Source of the DNA: Schlesneria paludicola DSM 18645
Lineage (GTDB): Bacteria; Planctomycetota; Planctomycetia; Planctomycetales; Planctomycetaceae
NCBI RefSeq assembly: GCF_000255655.1
Contig: NZ_JH636434.1
Span: 2,251,664-2,315,663, forward strand
Length of the DNA: 64,000 nt
Direction: 5' to 3'
Below, one piece after another: positions 1 through 10,569 of the stretch. Within the stretch, counting starts at the first letter, position 1. The number at the start of each line of letters is the position of its first letter. Under the pieces are notes generated by a model. That model searched no databases. It had not been told where the DNA came from and saw nothing but the letters and a program-made list of their open reading frames with translations. The position numbers and the translations under genes were made by a program.

Positions 1-416
1 CAATAGTTGCAGAGCGCATAGATGTAGCCCTTGCGATCTTCTGAAGAACCATCAGGTCTCGCCGCAGTGAACTTGCCTTCCCAGGCACCGAACAGTTCTG
101 GAAATCGCAGATTGACGTAGTCGGGTTGCCGCGGATCAATTGTTGGCTCTTCGACCGTGCCGTTTTCATTCACGATGGGCTGTGGAGGCGGAATCAGAAT
201 GAACTGGTTCGGAACGCGCAATTCCATCAGCCCACCTGGCACGATCCACTTGGGTGCCAGTGACTGTTCGATGCGATCAAGATAGGCGTAGTACTGTTTC
301 GTCTCTTTCAATCGCGATTCGTACTGCGCGTACCCGCAACCGCCGACGACGCTCAAAAGAAGCATGCCAGCCAGCGTTCGCCAGCTTTTTGCGTACAGCG
401 CGATCGAATCAAACAT
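1..416 (-). CDS. Partial lipoprotein of unknown function (runs off left edge)
   Basis: A frame on the minus strand stays open from an ATG at 416 down to base 1 with no stop, so only about 138 N-terminal residues are present. The product begins MFDSIALYAKSWRTLAGM, continues with a hydrophobic stretch and reaches a lipobox-like VVGGC at about residue 27, followed by a hydrophilic region. This is a signal peptidase II type lipoprotein signal. AGGGA lies about 7 bases before the ATG. The rest is rich in Pro and charged residues (for example LIPPPQP) and ends ...GYIYALCNY at the window edge. I do not recognise the family. Export and lipid anchoring are inferred from the signal only. Confidence 0.7.
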   Translation of the reverse strand, partial: MFDSIALYAKSWRTLAGMLLLSVVGGCGYAQYESRLKETKQYYAYLDRIEQSLAPKWIVPGGLMELRVPNQFILIPPPQPIVNENGTVEEPTIDPRQPDYVNLRFPELFGAWEGKFTAARPDGSSEDRKGYIYALCNY

Positions 417-1477
417 GGACAATCCCTGGTTGACGAGGCCATGCATATCTGGCAGATGGCATTCGGGACGACAATATGTTGGCGAACGTGAGTTCGCCAA
501 CCCGAGATTGTGTCGGAATCAATTGCCATCGTCAATCAGGGGGGCGCCGTTCAGGGTCGGAGCGAGAAACAGCCCTCTCTTTCATTATCGGCCAAGAGTG
601 GGTTCGTCGCCTTCCCCCTCACGATGTCACCTGTTTTCATTGACTCACCGGAACGAGCGGACAGGCACTTTTTTTCTCGGATCATTGCAACTCACAGCGC
701 GTCCACGAGAGCAATCCTTCGCTTATTTCACAGAAAAATGAGCCAGTCCCCGGCCAGAGAACGGGTTATTGAGGTGGGCTTGGAATTCGCGATCGATCAG
801 GTGAAACACCACTTGTGTGACGCGTTGCCCCACTGAAGTAACAATGCGCGGTCAAACAACTCAGTGACCAGTTCGCGCGACATTCACTTTTTTGAGGCCA
901 GCGAGTCAACAAAAAGAACCTTCGACAAAATCTGCACGTGCGTGCACTTTCGAGAGCGAAGGGTGCCCATGGTCAATAAAGGTTCGCTCTTTCGGGGCAA
1001 ATGTGTGGCGGTCACCGCAAACAAAACGCACATATGAACATTCGCACCCCACTGTGTTAAAACGCAATATCGAGTTAGGGGACTGTCACAGGGGAAACGA
1101 ATTCACGATTTTTTAATATTACGGGTTTGTGGGTGTGTGGCCGCTATCCAAACAGTCTACGCAGGGTATACTCGCACATTCCTTAACAATTAATTCTGCG
1201 ACTCTTTAAGGTTTTTGTGGCTCTTTGTGTTTCTTGTGAAAAATGCACAGTGGCCTGTGCTGTGGTATGAGCCATCTATTGAGTATGTGGAAAGCGAGGT
1301 AGATCTCTGTTCCTGAGGCGAGGTCTCAAGAAATGAACGAGGCCTCTAGCAGCGACAATTCCGAGTGGTACAGGTCGCTTGATGTAATTAATTGTGACCA
1401 GCCTTGACAGTGATCATCTTTCGATGATCGTCAATGGTGCAGTCGGTTCGGGTTTCAAGTTCCAAGGATCGTCTCGA
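417..1477. other. Gene-free region of about 1 kb
   Basis: Several short open frames occur here (for example 364-741, 510-836 and 892-1116 on +), but their translations are rich in Arg, Ser and Cys, overlap one another and resemble no family I know. The stretch separates the divergent lipoprotein gene (left) and DUF1559 gene (right), so it should hold both promoters. It contains a perfect hairpin at 478-501 and a smaller one at 1245-1260 (GCACAG, loop TGGC, CTGTGC). The part nearest the DUF1559 gene is more AT-rich. I see no tRNA or known riboswitch. Confidence 0.5.
478..501. repeat. Perfect 10-bp hairpin with GTGA loop
   Basis: GTTGGCGAAC (478-487) and GTTCGCCAAC (492-501) are exact reverse complements around the tetraloop GTGA, a GNRA-type loop. 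It sits 62 bases upstream of the lipoprotein start at 416. There is no T-run on either side, so it is not a standard intrinsic terminator. It could be an operator, a structured leader or a REP-like element. Confidence 0.6.
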
Positions 1478-2596
<1,119 letters not shown>

Positions 2597-2641
2597 GCCG
2601 ACTGCGAAGCTCGCAAGCTCGTTGCGAATCGCATGAATTTC

Positions 2642-2688
2642 AAAGCAGGATCGATCCTCAACAAGAGGAACGATCCTGCTTTCTTTTT
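2642..2688 (+). terminator. Intrinsic terminator after DUF1559 gene
   Basis: AAAGCAGGATCG (2642-2653) pairs perfectly with CGATCCTGCTTT (2671-2682) across a 17-base loop. A T-rich tract, with TTTTTT at 2684-2689, follows directly. It lies about 45 bases after the stop codon at 2596. Confidence 0.85.
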
Positions 2689-2855
2689 TATGTCCAACGA
2701 ATGAGCGAACTTGGATGCAACACCAAACCCTTCAAAATGTTACGGACGGAGACGCAACAAAGAAAACGAGGAGCGTGAGGGCGACTGCAACAGAATCTTG
2801 CCGGTGCGCTCACGTTTCTGACGAGTGATGCGTATCATGTGCGGCTCGCCGTAAG

Positions 2856-5240
2856 TTGTTTGCGGCGTTCTCAAATCCATTCGCTCTCAAAATCCCGGTG
2901 TCTCGATTGTCTGACTCTGCCTTCGATTCGTCGTGCGTGCCGATTGTCGCAATCAGGGGACCTGAAAAGCCATCGGTCGGAAAACTCGCATTGGTCCGCT
3001 CGCTACCAAGCGGCCTTGCCGACCGTTCACCTTGGTCATTGACTCAAACCTTTGGGCTCGTCCTGCTTCTCGTGGGTCATGTCCTTGGCGCAGGGGCATT
3101 CTCGAGCCTGCGTGCCGAGCCTGTCACGGTCGGAACGCCAGACATTGGATGGGATGGAAATTACACCGTTGGACGCTGGACTCCCGTCAAAGTTCCAATT
3201 CACGTCCCGGCAGCCACGTCGGTGCAACTGAAGCTGAGCGCCGTTGATTCCGATGGAAATCGGGTGGGCTTTCAGGTTCCCGCGGCATCACTGACCGCAG
3301 GCGACCACCTGATCACAGGCCTGATCAAAGTCGGGCGACTCAATGGCGAGGTTGGAATCCAGGTGAATGACGGTACCGAGCAGCGTACCGCGCCCGGCAC
3401 TGCCGATTGGCTGCGTGAACCGCTTCGTCCTTCGGTGCGTTTGATCGTGACGATCGGGCAGCCACAGGGATTTGTGTGGGAGAGCGATTCGTCGTTACGC
3501 GGAGTGGAAGTTCGCGTTGCCGACATCAAAGCCAGCGCCCTTCCGACGAACCCCTTGGCGTATGATTCGATCTCGGTGCTAGTCATTGCGGGTGCCGCCG
3601 AGCTTTCAACGGCGCAGGCGAAGGCAGTCCGGCAGTGGGTTGCCGGCGGCGGGCGGCTGATCATCTCGTTGCCGCAGGACGCATCGGCGGCACGGCAATC
3701 GATTCAATCCCTGTCGGATTGGCTTCCGGTTGCAGTCGGGGAACAACCGGTTGTCGTGCGTGAGTTCGCGGGCCTTGAGGCGTATGCCGCGAAGAACCTA
3801 CGGATCCCTCACACGACCACCCTCTCCATTCCGAGTGTGCGTGTCGAAACGGGCGAGGTTCTGGCAGCCAGCCGATCCGATGCATTTCTGGTGCGGGCCC
3901 CGTTGGGTTTGGGAATGGTCACCGTGCTGGCGCTGGACCTGACGAAGCCTCCTTTGGTCGAATGGAAGGCGTTGCCTTCGCTCTGCGCGCGAATCGCCGG
4001 ATTGGGAACGACAGGCGAATCGAACGAAAAAGCGGCCGCAAAAGGGACGCAGCTCAGTTCGACGGGAATCACAGATCTGCAAACGCAACTGAACGCGATT
4101 CAAGAGCATTTTGAAAAAGTCCAGCGGGGGTCGCCCTGGTTTACGATGACCTTAATGCTGGCCCTGATGATTGTGCTCGGACCACTCGATTACCTGCTGG
4201 TCCACCGCATTCTCAAGCGACCGCAGCTGACGTGGGTCACGTATCCGCTACTGGTGATCATTACAGCCGGATCGACAGCGTGGTTGGCCGTCAGTTGGAA
4301 CGGCACGGCGCGTCATGCGAATCAACTGGACATTGTGAACGTCGATGTCGCCACCTCAACCGCAACCGGGCGTCATCTGGTTACGGTTTATAGTCCGGTG
4401 ACTAGCCAGTCCGACGTTTCCGTGACGCCGCTGCCGTTGGTGGAAGGAACGAACGCGTCCAATTCGACTCAACTGATCTGGCAAGGGGTTCCCGAAGCCA
4501 ATTTCGGCGGGATGCTGCGCCCGATGGGGATCGAACAGGGTGCCAAATACTGGCAACAATCTGACGGTCAACTTTCAGAGCTTCCCGTGATGCAGTGGAG
4601 TTCGAAGGCGCTGGTCGCGCAGAGCGTGCAGTCTGTGCCGAATCTGGTCGAATGCGATTTGAAATCGTCTGCGACAGGTCGCTTGATCGGAACCATCACG
4701 CATCGCTTTTCGTCGCCCATCGAAGACTGGATGGTCGTGTACAAGAACGTTGTCTATCGACATCTGAAGCAGAAGGATGATGTCGCGACACTTCCATTGC
4801 CGTCGAAACAGGTCTGGCGCGTCGAACAGCCGGGTGTTCATTCACGCGAATTGCGGCCGTATTTAACGGGGATGATCACGATGGCCACACCGCGATTTGG
4901 CGAGCGGACGGTCACCGAAGTCACCCACCATCAGTCCACCTATGATCCGCTGTCGCTTGATCCGGCTAGCGTGATTCGAATTCTGACCTTTCATGACGAG
5001 GTGGGCGGCGAACGCTACACCGGATTGACGAATCAGTTACTGGGCAGTGAAGACTGTTCGCACCTGATGAAAATGGGTCGCGCGATCCTGGTTGGGCGAT
5101 TGTCGCAACCGGTCGCGACCATTCAACAGGATCAGCAAGCGTTGGAGCCTGATCGGCAAGCGACATTCATTCGATTGATTCTTCCGGTGGCTCCCGCCAG
5201 CGAAGTCATTCGGGATCTGCGCCGGGTTGTTGAAGAGTGA
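2856..5240 (+). CDS. Large exported/membrane protein partnered with ABC ATPase
   Basis: A 794-residue protein. The frame opens at a TTG (2856). A signal-peptide-like segment (LVLLLVGHVLGAGAFSSLRA) only begins near residue 68, so the true start may be further in, for example the TTG at 3039. Residues about 90-225 look like an extracytoplasmic beta domain. Residues about 235-275 (VLVIAGAAELSTAQAKAVRQW, then GGGRLIISLP) resemble a class I glutamine-amidotransferase-like fold, as in GldG-type ABC accessory proteins. Two membrane segments follow at about 427-448 and 462-482, then an exported C-terminal region. The stop overlaps the first possible start of the ABC ATPase gene, so the two are probably co-translated. 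I cannot name the family. A transport or gliding-type accessory role is inference from the neighbour. Confidence 0.7.
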   Translation: MFAAFSNPFALKIPVSRLSDSAFDSSCVPIVAIRGPEKPSVGKLALVRSLPSGLADRSPWSLTQTFGLVLLLVGHVLGAGAFSSLRAEPVTVGTPDIGWDGNYTVGRWTPVKVPIHVPAATSVQLKLSAVDSDGNRVGFQVPAASLTAGDHLITGLIKVGRLNGEVGIQVNDGTEQRTAPGTADWLREPLRPSVRLIVTIGQPQGFVWESDSSLRGVEVRVADIKASALPTNPLAYDSISVLVIAGAAELSTAQAKAVRQWVAGGGRLIISLPQDASAARQSIQSLSDWLPVAVGEQPVVVREFAGLEAYAAKNLRIPHTTTLSIPSVRVETGEVLAASRSDAFLVRAPLGLGMVTVLALDLTKPPLVEWKALPSLCARIAGLGTTGESNEKAAAKGTQLSSTGITDLQTQLNAIQEHFEKVQRGSPWFTMTLMLALMIVLGPLDYLLVHRILKRPQLTWVTYPLLVIITAGSTAWLAVSWNGTARHANQLDIVNVDVATSTATGRHLVTVYSPVTSQSDVSVTPLPLVEGTNASNSTQLIWQGVPEANFGGMLRPMGIEQGAKYWQQSDGQLSELPVMQWSSKALVAQSVQSVPNLVECDLKSSATGRLIGTITHRFSSPIEDWMVVYKNVVYRHLKQKDDVATLPLPSKQVWRVEQPGVHSRELRPYLTGMITMATPRFGERTVTEVTHHQSTYDPLSLDPASVIRILTFHDEVGGERYTGLTNQLLGSEDCSHLMKMGRAILVGRLSQPVATIQQDQQALEPDRQATFIRLILPVAPASEVIRDLRRVVEE

Positions 5241-5259
5241 TCGGGATCACGAGCAAACT

Positions 5260-6186
5260 ATGATTGAAACACGACAGCTAACGAAACGATACGGTCACCT
5301 GATCGCGGTCAACGAAATCAATCTCTCGCTGAAGGAAGGCGACGTCTTTGGTTTCATCGGGCCCAACGGATCGGGCAAAACGACGACCATGCGGATGATC
5401 GCAACGTTGCTGAGCCCCGACTACGGCGAGGCTTACGTGTGCGGGAAATCGATTTACAATGACCCGCGCGAGATTCGCCGACTGGTCGGCTACATGCCCG
5501 ACTTTTTCGGCGTGTATGACGATATGACTGTGATCGAGTACCTCGAATTCTTCGCATCGACGTATCGCATTAACGGTCCCGGCCGACGAAAGATTTGTGA
5601 AGACAAGCTGGAACTGGTCGACATGGCCTTCAAACGGGATGCCATGGTCAATCAGCTTTCACGCGGACAAACGCAGCGCATTGGACTGGCCAGAACGCTG
5701 CTTCACGAACCTCAAGTCCTGTTACTGGATGAACCAGCCAGCGGTCTTGACCCTCGTGCCCGAATCGAAATTCGAAACCTGTTGAAGAAACTGGGCGAAT
5801 TGAAGAAGACCGTGATCGTATCGAGTCACATTCTTCCCGAGTTGGCGGATGTTTGCACTCGCGTCGGCATGATCGAAAAAGGAAACCTGATCGTTGACGG
5901 TTACGTCGACGAAGTCATGCGAAAAGCGCGTCAGCAGATCATGCTGCAGATTCGAGTGAAGGATCGAATCGAAAAAGCGGCCGCGCTACTCGAAAAGAGC
6001 GATCTGGTGGCGAAGGTCGACATCGTCAAAGGCACGATCGATACCACGCTGAAGGCCGACACATTCGACTACAGCGCCTTGCCAACAATGCTGATCACCG
6101 AGGGATTTCAGTTGACGCTTTTCCGTGAAGAAGAAGTGAATCTGGAAACGGCATTCATGTCATTGACGAAAGGACTGGTCCAGTAA
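5260..6186 (+). CDS. ABC transporter ATP-binding protein
   Basis: All ABC ATPase motifs are present: Walker A GPNGSGKTT, signature LSRGQTQ, Walker B VLLLDEPASGLDP and the H-loop VSSHI. About 90 residues follow the core domain, as in ABC-2 type exporters of the CcmA/NatA group. The ATG at 5260 (MIETRQLTKRYG) gives a standard N-terminus; a TTG at 5227 would add 11 residues and overlap the upstream stop. The upstream 794-residue protein has two membrane segments and may be the partner. No typical ABC-2 permease is visible before or after it, so the membrane component may lie outside the window or be that protein. Confidence 0.9.
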   Translation: MIETRQLTKRYGHLIAVNEINLSLKEGDVFGFIGPNGSGKTTTMRMIATLLSPDYGEAYVCGKSIYNDPREIRRLVGYMPDFFGVYDDMTVIEYLEFFASTYRINGPGRRKICEDKLELVDMAFKRDAMVNQLSRGQTQRIGLARTLLHEPQVLLLDEPASGLDPRARIEIRNLLKKLGELKKTVIVSSHILPELADVCTRVGMIEKGNLIVDGYVDEVMRKARQQIMLQIRVKDRIEKAAALLEKSDLVAKVDIVKGTIDTTLKADTFDYSALPTMLITEGFQLTLFREEEVNLETAFMSLTKGLVQ

Positions 6187-6305
6187 CACGGAGACGTTCC
6201 CGTTCTCATTGTTGCCGGTCAATCAACAGCACCGGAGATCACGGAGAGTCGCCGTTCACGGCCCAACGCGAGCGGGACAGTGAACGGTTAATCATGGAGG
6301 ATACG

Positions 6306-7538
6306 ATGGGTAAAGACTTGGGAGCGCACGCTCTGCATGAAACCTCGTCGGCACAGGATGTCACCCGCCTTTTGACATTTCTGGAAGAGCAGGGGACATT
6401 CCGATTTCCCACGCTGGCCAACGGCCTTTTCTCGGCAGCGGCCGGGGCTGGCGCGGAGTTCGAGGTCACTGGATATCGGCATGTCTGGGTTCGCGACAAT
6501 ATTCACATCGCCAATGCCCATGCCGAGTGGGGCGAGACGAACAAAGCGATTGCAGCGATCAGGTCACTGATGGCCTTTTATCTGGGCCATCAGCATCGAC
6601 TGACCGACATCATCAGCGGCCGCGTTGATCCCACTGAGCCGATGCATCGCCCTCATATCCGCTTCAATGGGGACCAGCTTCAAGAACTGGACGAGAAGTG
6701 GTCGCACGCGCAGAACGACGCGCTGGGTGCGTTCCTTTGGTTGTCAGGCAAACTGGCGCACGAATGCCAATGGTCGGCCGTAGAACTCAAGGTCTTGGAC
6801 CTGATGGCGGAATACCTGCGAACGGTTGAGTTCTGGCAGGATGAGGACAGTGGCCACTGGGAAGAAGTTCGTAAAGTCGCCGCATCGAGCATTGGCGTCG
6901 TCACCGCCGCTCTGAATGTCTGGGGGGGCCGATTCGATCCTAACTTGAAGGAGCACGGGCAAAGGGCATTGGCGTCGATTCTGCCCTCGGAATGCATCCA
7001 GGCCGATCCTGCAAAATCGCGTCGATACGATGCGGCACTTTTGTTTCTGATTTATCCATATCGGGTGGTCTCTGGCTCGATGGCGGAACAAATTGTCCGC
7101 GATGTCACGACCAATTTGATGGGCGAGTATGGTGTTCGCCGGTATCTGGGCGATTCGTACTGGTGTGCCGACTACAAAGACAAGCTGTCGGCCGACGTGC
7201 GGACCGCCGACTTCAGCGACAACCTGTCGATGCGTGACAAACTGCTCGAACCGGGCCTCGAAGCCCAGTGGTGCCTGTTCGATCCGATCATTTCGATTCA
7301 CTATGGATTGCGGTATGACCAGACGCGCGATCCCCAGGACAGGCAGCAGCAACTTCACTATCTCAATCGGTCTCTCAGTCAGCTCACGTCGATTGACTCG
7401 CGGTTCGGAGCGTATCGCTGTCCTGAATCGTACTTCTGCGAAAAAGGCACGTATGTGCCCAACGACATTTGCCCGCTGCTATGGACCCAGGCCAATCTGA
7501 AACTGGCACTCACACATCTCGTGCGCAGTTTGACGTGA
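6306..7538 (+). CDS. GH15 / phosphorylase kinase alpha-beta-like protein
   Basis: About 410 residues with the (alpha/alpha)6-barrel signatures of the glycoside hydrolase family 15/phosphorylase kinase regulatory subunit group: GYRHVWVRDNIHIANAH near residue 58, a Trp/Asp/Glu-rich middle, and the typical end CPLLWTQANLKLALTHL. No signal peptide is visible, so it is probably cytoplasmic. Members act on, or are related to enzymes of, alpha-glucans; which role applies here is unknown. I choose the ATG at 6306 because GGAGG (6296-6300) is 5 bases upstream. An ATG at 6294 overlaps that site and has no ribosome binding site of its own. The gene is convergent with the VCBS gene. Confidence 0.8.
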   Translation: MGKDLGAHALHETSSAQDVTRLLTFLEEQGTFRFPTLANGLFSAAAGAGAEFEVTGYRHVWVRDNIHIANAHAEWGETNKAIAAIRSLMAFYLGHQHRLTDIISGRVDPTEPMHRPHIRFNGDQLQELDEKWSHAQNDALGAFLWLSGKLAHECQWSAVELKVLDLMAEYLRTVEFWQDEDSGHWEEVRKVAASSIGVVTAALNVWGGRFDPNLKEHGQRALASILPSECIQADPAKSRRYDAALLFLIYPYRVVSGSMAEQIVRDVTTNLMGEYGVRRYLGDSYWCADYKDKLSADVRTADFSDNLSMRDKLLEPGLEAQWCLFDPIISIHYGLRYDQTRDPQDRQQQLHYLNRSLSQLTSIDSRFGAYRCPESYFCEKGTYVPNDICPLLWTQANLKLALTHLVRSLT

Positions 7539-7575
7539 GCGTTGTGCGTCACGTTCAGGCCTGCCGAAAATCGAG

Positions 7576-7604
7576 CCGCACGCCCGATGCTCGGGCGGAT
7601 GCGG
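7576..7604. terminator. Hairpin between convergent genes
   Basis: CCGCA + CGCCCGA (7576-7587) pairs with TCGGGCG + TGCGG (7591-7604), with a TGC loop and a two-base bulge. It lies in the 82-base gap between the stop codons at 7538 (+) and 7621 (-), where a bidirectional terminator would be expected. There is no long T-run. Confidence 0.45.
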
Positions 7605-7620
7605 TTCATGAGCGACTCGG

Positions 7621-8889
7621 CTATTTCTCGACCGTTTTCGAGTGTCCGAGTTTCGTGTGTCCGAGGTTTTTCCACCAGAAGCACGATCCCGCTTCCGAGC
7701 AGGCGGCGATGTCGAGTTTCCCGTCGCGGTCGAGATCCATCACAATGACTTGTACAGCGGCAGGGTACGCTTTGAATGCGTGCTTCTTCCATTCGCCCCT
7801 GGCAGTGCCGAGATTTTCGAACCAGCAGAGTTCACCGAGACCCGGCTGACCACCGGAACAGCCAGATGCGATCACATCCAGATCACCATCTCCATCAAGG
7901 TCGCCGGCCACGGCTTCAAATCCGTAGTCGACTCGGCCAATGACGTGCTTTTTCCATTCGGCACCAGTCCCATTGAGCCCGACATTCTCGTACCACGCGA
8001 CCAGATGTGAGTCGTGATCTGCGAGCGCACCGCGAATTCCAAATGCCATGATGACATCCGGATCACCATCGCTGTCAAGATCGACGGGATGACCGTGCGT
8101 CGGCATCTTCGTCTTGTCGTCAATCACATGCCTGCGGAAGCGATTTGATCCGATTGCACCCGTGTTCTCATACCACAAGGTGTGATGACCGTAGGTTCCC
8201 GTGGCAATCAGGTCCAATTTGCCATCGCGATTGACATCCACCGCGGCAATCGTTCGCGTATTGGCAATGTCAGAGCCCTGATCGAACTTGTGTTGCGTCC
8301 AGGGGTCGTTGACGTTTTCTCGCCCAGGATTTTCAAACCACGAAAAGCAATCGCCTGTGTACGCAGATGCCGCGACATCCAGATCACCGTCACCGTCGAG
8401 ATCCGCCAGACTGACGTCATAGGCACGCATAAAATCGGTTGAGATCACATGGCGTTTCCAGGACTCTTTGTCAGCGGGAGTACCATTCTGTTCAAACCAG
8501 ATGAGATGCCCAATTCGGTTCTTCACGATCACGACATCGAGCCGCCCGTCGCCATTGAGATCACCCCAATCGTGACGCTCAAGATAACCTGGTTCGTCGC
8601 GGCAGATGAGGTGTGATTTCAGATTTCCCGTTCCATCATTTTCGTGCCAGAGTAACACGTCGCTATGGACTCCGGCCGTCGAAAGATCAAGATCGCCATC
8701 GCCATCAATGTCTGTCGCCATGAGTCCGTAAACGTACTTTCCATCGCCCCAGACCAGGTGTTCCGTAAACCAGAGCGGGCCCGATGTGATCGACGGAGCG
8801 TCTTCTGAATGCCCAATCGAGAGAGGCATGCAGTGCGCCAGCACCATGAGTGGCCAAATCGCCAACGCGCGTCGTCGTGATGCTCGCAT
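7621..8889 (-). CDS. FG-GAP/VCBS repeat protein, exported
   Basis: The 422-residue product starts with a signal peptide (MRASRRRALAIWPLMVLAHC...). It then carries at least six FG-GAP/VCBS repeats with calcium-loop motifs such as DIDGDGDLD, DLNGDGRLD, DLDGDGDLD, DVNRDGKLD, DLDSDGDPD and DLDRDGKLD, alternating with WFEN-type segments. This predicts a secreted seven-bladed beta-propeller. AGGAG lies 7 bases before the ATG. It follows the DUF1501 gene by 146 bases on the same strand and may be co-transcribed with it. Substrate or ligand is unknown. Confidence 0.88.
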   Translation of the reverse strand: MRASRRRALAIWPLMVLAHCMPLSIGHSEDAPSITSGPLWFTEHLVWGDGKYVYGLMATDIDGDGDLDLSTAGVHSDVLLWHENDGTGNLKSHLICRDEPGYLERHDWGDLNGDGRLDVVIVKNRIGHLIWFEQNGTPADKESWKRHVISTDFMRAYDVSLADLDGDGDLDVAASAYTGDCFSWFENPGRENVNDPWTQHKFDQGSDIANTRTIAAVDVNRDGKLDLIATGTYGHHTLWYENTGAIGSNRFRRHVIDDKTKMPTHGHPVDLDSDGDPDVIMAFGIRGALADHDSHLVAWYENVGLNGTGAEWKKHVIGRVDYGFEAVAGDLDGDGDLDVIASGCSGGQPGLGELCWFENLGTARGEWKKHAFKAYPAAVQVIVMDLDRDGKLDIAACSEAGSCFWWKNLGHTKLGHSKTVEK

Positions 8890-9035
8890 GCAGAACTCCT
8901 ATTCGAATTATCAAAGCCAGTCTGCCTGGCCCCACAACCGGCAGCGCGGCGCGGGTCAGTGACATGGAACGGTGCAACGTTCAGAGGACCGCCCCTCAAA
9001 GAGTTTCCGACGTGCCGTACGAACGGTCGTCACTA

Positions 9036-10481
9036 CTAGCCAAAAAGCTCCGTGACGATCTGGCCGTCGTCCATGACGGGCATGGGACGGCCGAGCGTGT
9101 CGTGCAAGATTTCGTGCTCAGAAATCCCGAGCGCATTGAAGATGGTCCGCGTGAGATCCTGCGGAGAAACTCGCCGATCAAGCGGGTACGCCGCATCTTT
9201 GTCAGAGCGACCGATCATGGTTCCACCTTGGACTCCTGCCCCAGCAAACAGTGCGGGAAAGCAGTAGCTCCAATGATCGCGACCCCACGTTGACGTTGTC
9301 GCGCGGGGTGTCCGTCCCATCTCGCCCAGGCACACGACCAGTGTCTCATTGAGCAAGCCACGCTCAGCGAGATCGTCGAGCAGGGCGGAGTACGACTGAT
9401 CCAGTTTGGGCAGCAGATGCTTACCGAGATCAGGTCCATTGAAATGGGTATCCCAGCCATCGGTTCCGGTCGCACAGTCCCAGTTCACCGTGACGAATCG
9501 AGCTCCCGCCTCTATCATGCGTCGGGCCATCAGGGTTGACTGGCCGAACAAATGACGACCAAACCGGTCGCGGACTTGCGGAGACTCGCGGCGGATATCG
9601 AGGGCCGTCCGAATCTTGTCGGATGTGAGGAGTGCGAGCGCCTGTTCCCGAATCCCATCATAGGCGCGCAACTTTTCGGTTTCGTCGGCACTGCGCCGCC
9701 AGTGATCGAACTGATCGAGCAGGCTCGATCGACGATTCAGACGGTCGAGAGAAACGTCCTTTTCAGAGACGAGTCCCTGGATCCGGAAATCGAGTTCGGC
9801 ATCGGTACAGTCACGAAAGAAGGGATTGTCTGTTCGTGATCGATTGCGGATATCACTGGCAAGCCCATTGTACGAACGGCCCAGCCAGCCGGCATATTGC
9901 CCCGTGCGATCATATCCCTGAATCCGGCCTAACCGGAAGGGAACGAAGCAGTAGCTTGGAAACGGTGGCAGATTTCCGCCGGCATTTCGCTGATCGAGGT
10001 ACTCGACGACCGATCCCATGGCCGGCCAGTCCTTTTCCGTGGCGTTCACATCCTGACCGTTCGCGGCGACACGAGGCCACGGATGTCCCGTCTGGATCAG
10101 ATGGGCGGCGTTGTGATCGTTATGCGTATGGCTGACGGTCCGGATCACGCAGTACCGGTCGGATCTCTGTGCCATCATGGGAAGATGCTCACAGATTCGC
10201 AGATCGGGAGTGCAACTGGCGATCGGTTGGTAAGGACCGCGCAGCGTGCTCGCGGCATCCGGCTTCATGTCGAATGTTTCAAGCTGGCTGGGCCCGCCGA
10301 ACAAATAGAGGAAGATCACCGACTTGGCCCGCGGCGTTGGCCCCGCGGTGGCACGCCCCTGCTCTGCGGCCAAGAGCCGCGGAAGTGTCGCACCAAAAAG
10401 TCCCGCGCCACCAATTTGCATTAAATGTCGACGCGACAACCCGCTACAGACCGCTTGGGAGTGACCTCGAATATTGAGCAT
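9036..10481 (-). CDS. DUF1501 domain protein (Tat-type signal)
   Basis: The 481-residue product has an N-terminal SRRHLMQIGGAGLFGATLP segment, a Tat-like twin-arginine signal. The DUF1501 fold follows: FLYLFGGPSQLETFDMKP, SVVEYLDQ, GWDTHFN and VVCLGEMGRTPR. DUF1501 belongs to the alkaline phosphatase/sulfatase superfamily by fold, and planctomycetes carry many copies. No enzymatic role is established. The perfect palindrome CTGGATATCCAG lies 77 bases upstream of its ATG, overlapping a putative -10 box, so it probably has its own regulated promoter. AAGGA lies about 11 bases before the start. Confidence 0.9.
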   Translation of the reverse strand: MLNIRGHSQAVCSGLSRRHLMQIGGAGLFGATLPRLLAAEQGRATAGPTPRAKSVIFLYLFGGPSQLETFDMKPDAASTLRGPYQPIASCTPDLRICEHLPMMAQRSDRYCVIRTVSHTHNDHNAAHLIQTGHPWPRVAANGQDVNATEKDWPAMGSVVEYLDQRNAGGNLPPFPSYCFVPFRLGRIQGYDRTGQYAGWLGRSYNGLASDIRNRSRTDNPFFRDCTDAELDFRIQGLVSEKDVSLDRLNRRSSLLDQFDHWRRSADETEKLRAYDGIREQALALLTSDKIRTALDIRRESPQVRDRFGRHLFGQSTLMARRMIEAGARFVTVNWDCATGTDGWDTHFNGPDLGKHLLPKLDQSYSALLDDLAERGLLNETLVVCLGEMGRTPRATTSTWGRDHWSYCFPALFAGAGVQGGTMIGRSDKDAAYPLDRRVSPQDLTRTIFNALGISEHEILHDTLGRPMPVMDDGQIVTELFG

Positions 10482-10557
10482 GGTCCTGTCATTCCTTCTC
10501 TCAAAACCTCCGCGTGGTCAGCGGCGATTTGCGTCACACATTCCGCGAGCGCCCAAT

Positions 10558-10569
10558 CTGGATATCCAG
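10558..10569. promoter_or_regulatory. Putative operator, perfect 12-bp palindrome (copy 1)
   Basis: CTGGATATCCAG is a perfect palindrome, embedded in 18 bases (CCAATCTGGATATCCAGT, 10553-10570) repeated exactly at 11623-11640. It is 77 bases upstream of the DUF1501 start. On the minus strand its end overlaps AATACT, a possible -10 box. Placement at the transcription start fits a repressor site. The form resembles the TGG...CCA dyads bound by FadR/FCD-type GntR regulators, one of which is encoded at 19428-20135. Confidence 0.65.

Noticed and set aside
364..1116. Three short open frames on + in the left gap (364-741, 510-836, 892-1116)
   Set aside because: They overlap one another or the lipoprotein gene, have no recognisable domain and no ribosome binding site, and look like chance frames.
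8917..8929. CCAG-TCTGC-CTGG dyad upstream of the VCBS gene as another operator copy
   Set aside because: The half-sites are in the reverse order (CCAG...CTGG), with a 5-base spacer, so it does not match CTGGNNNNCCAG.
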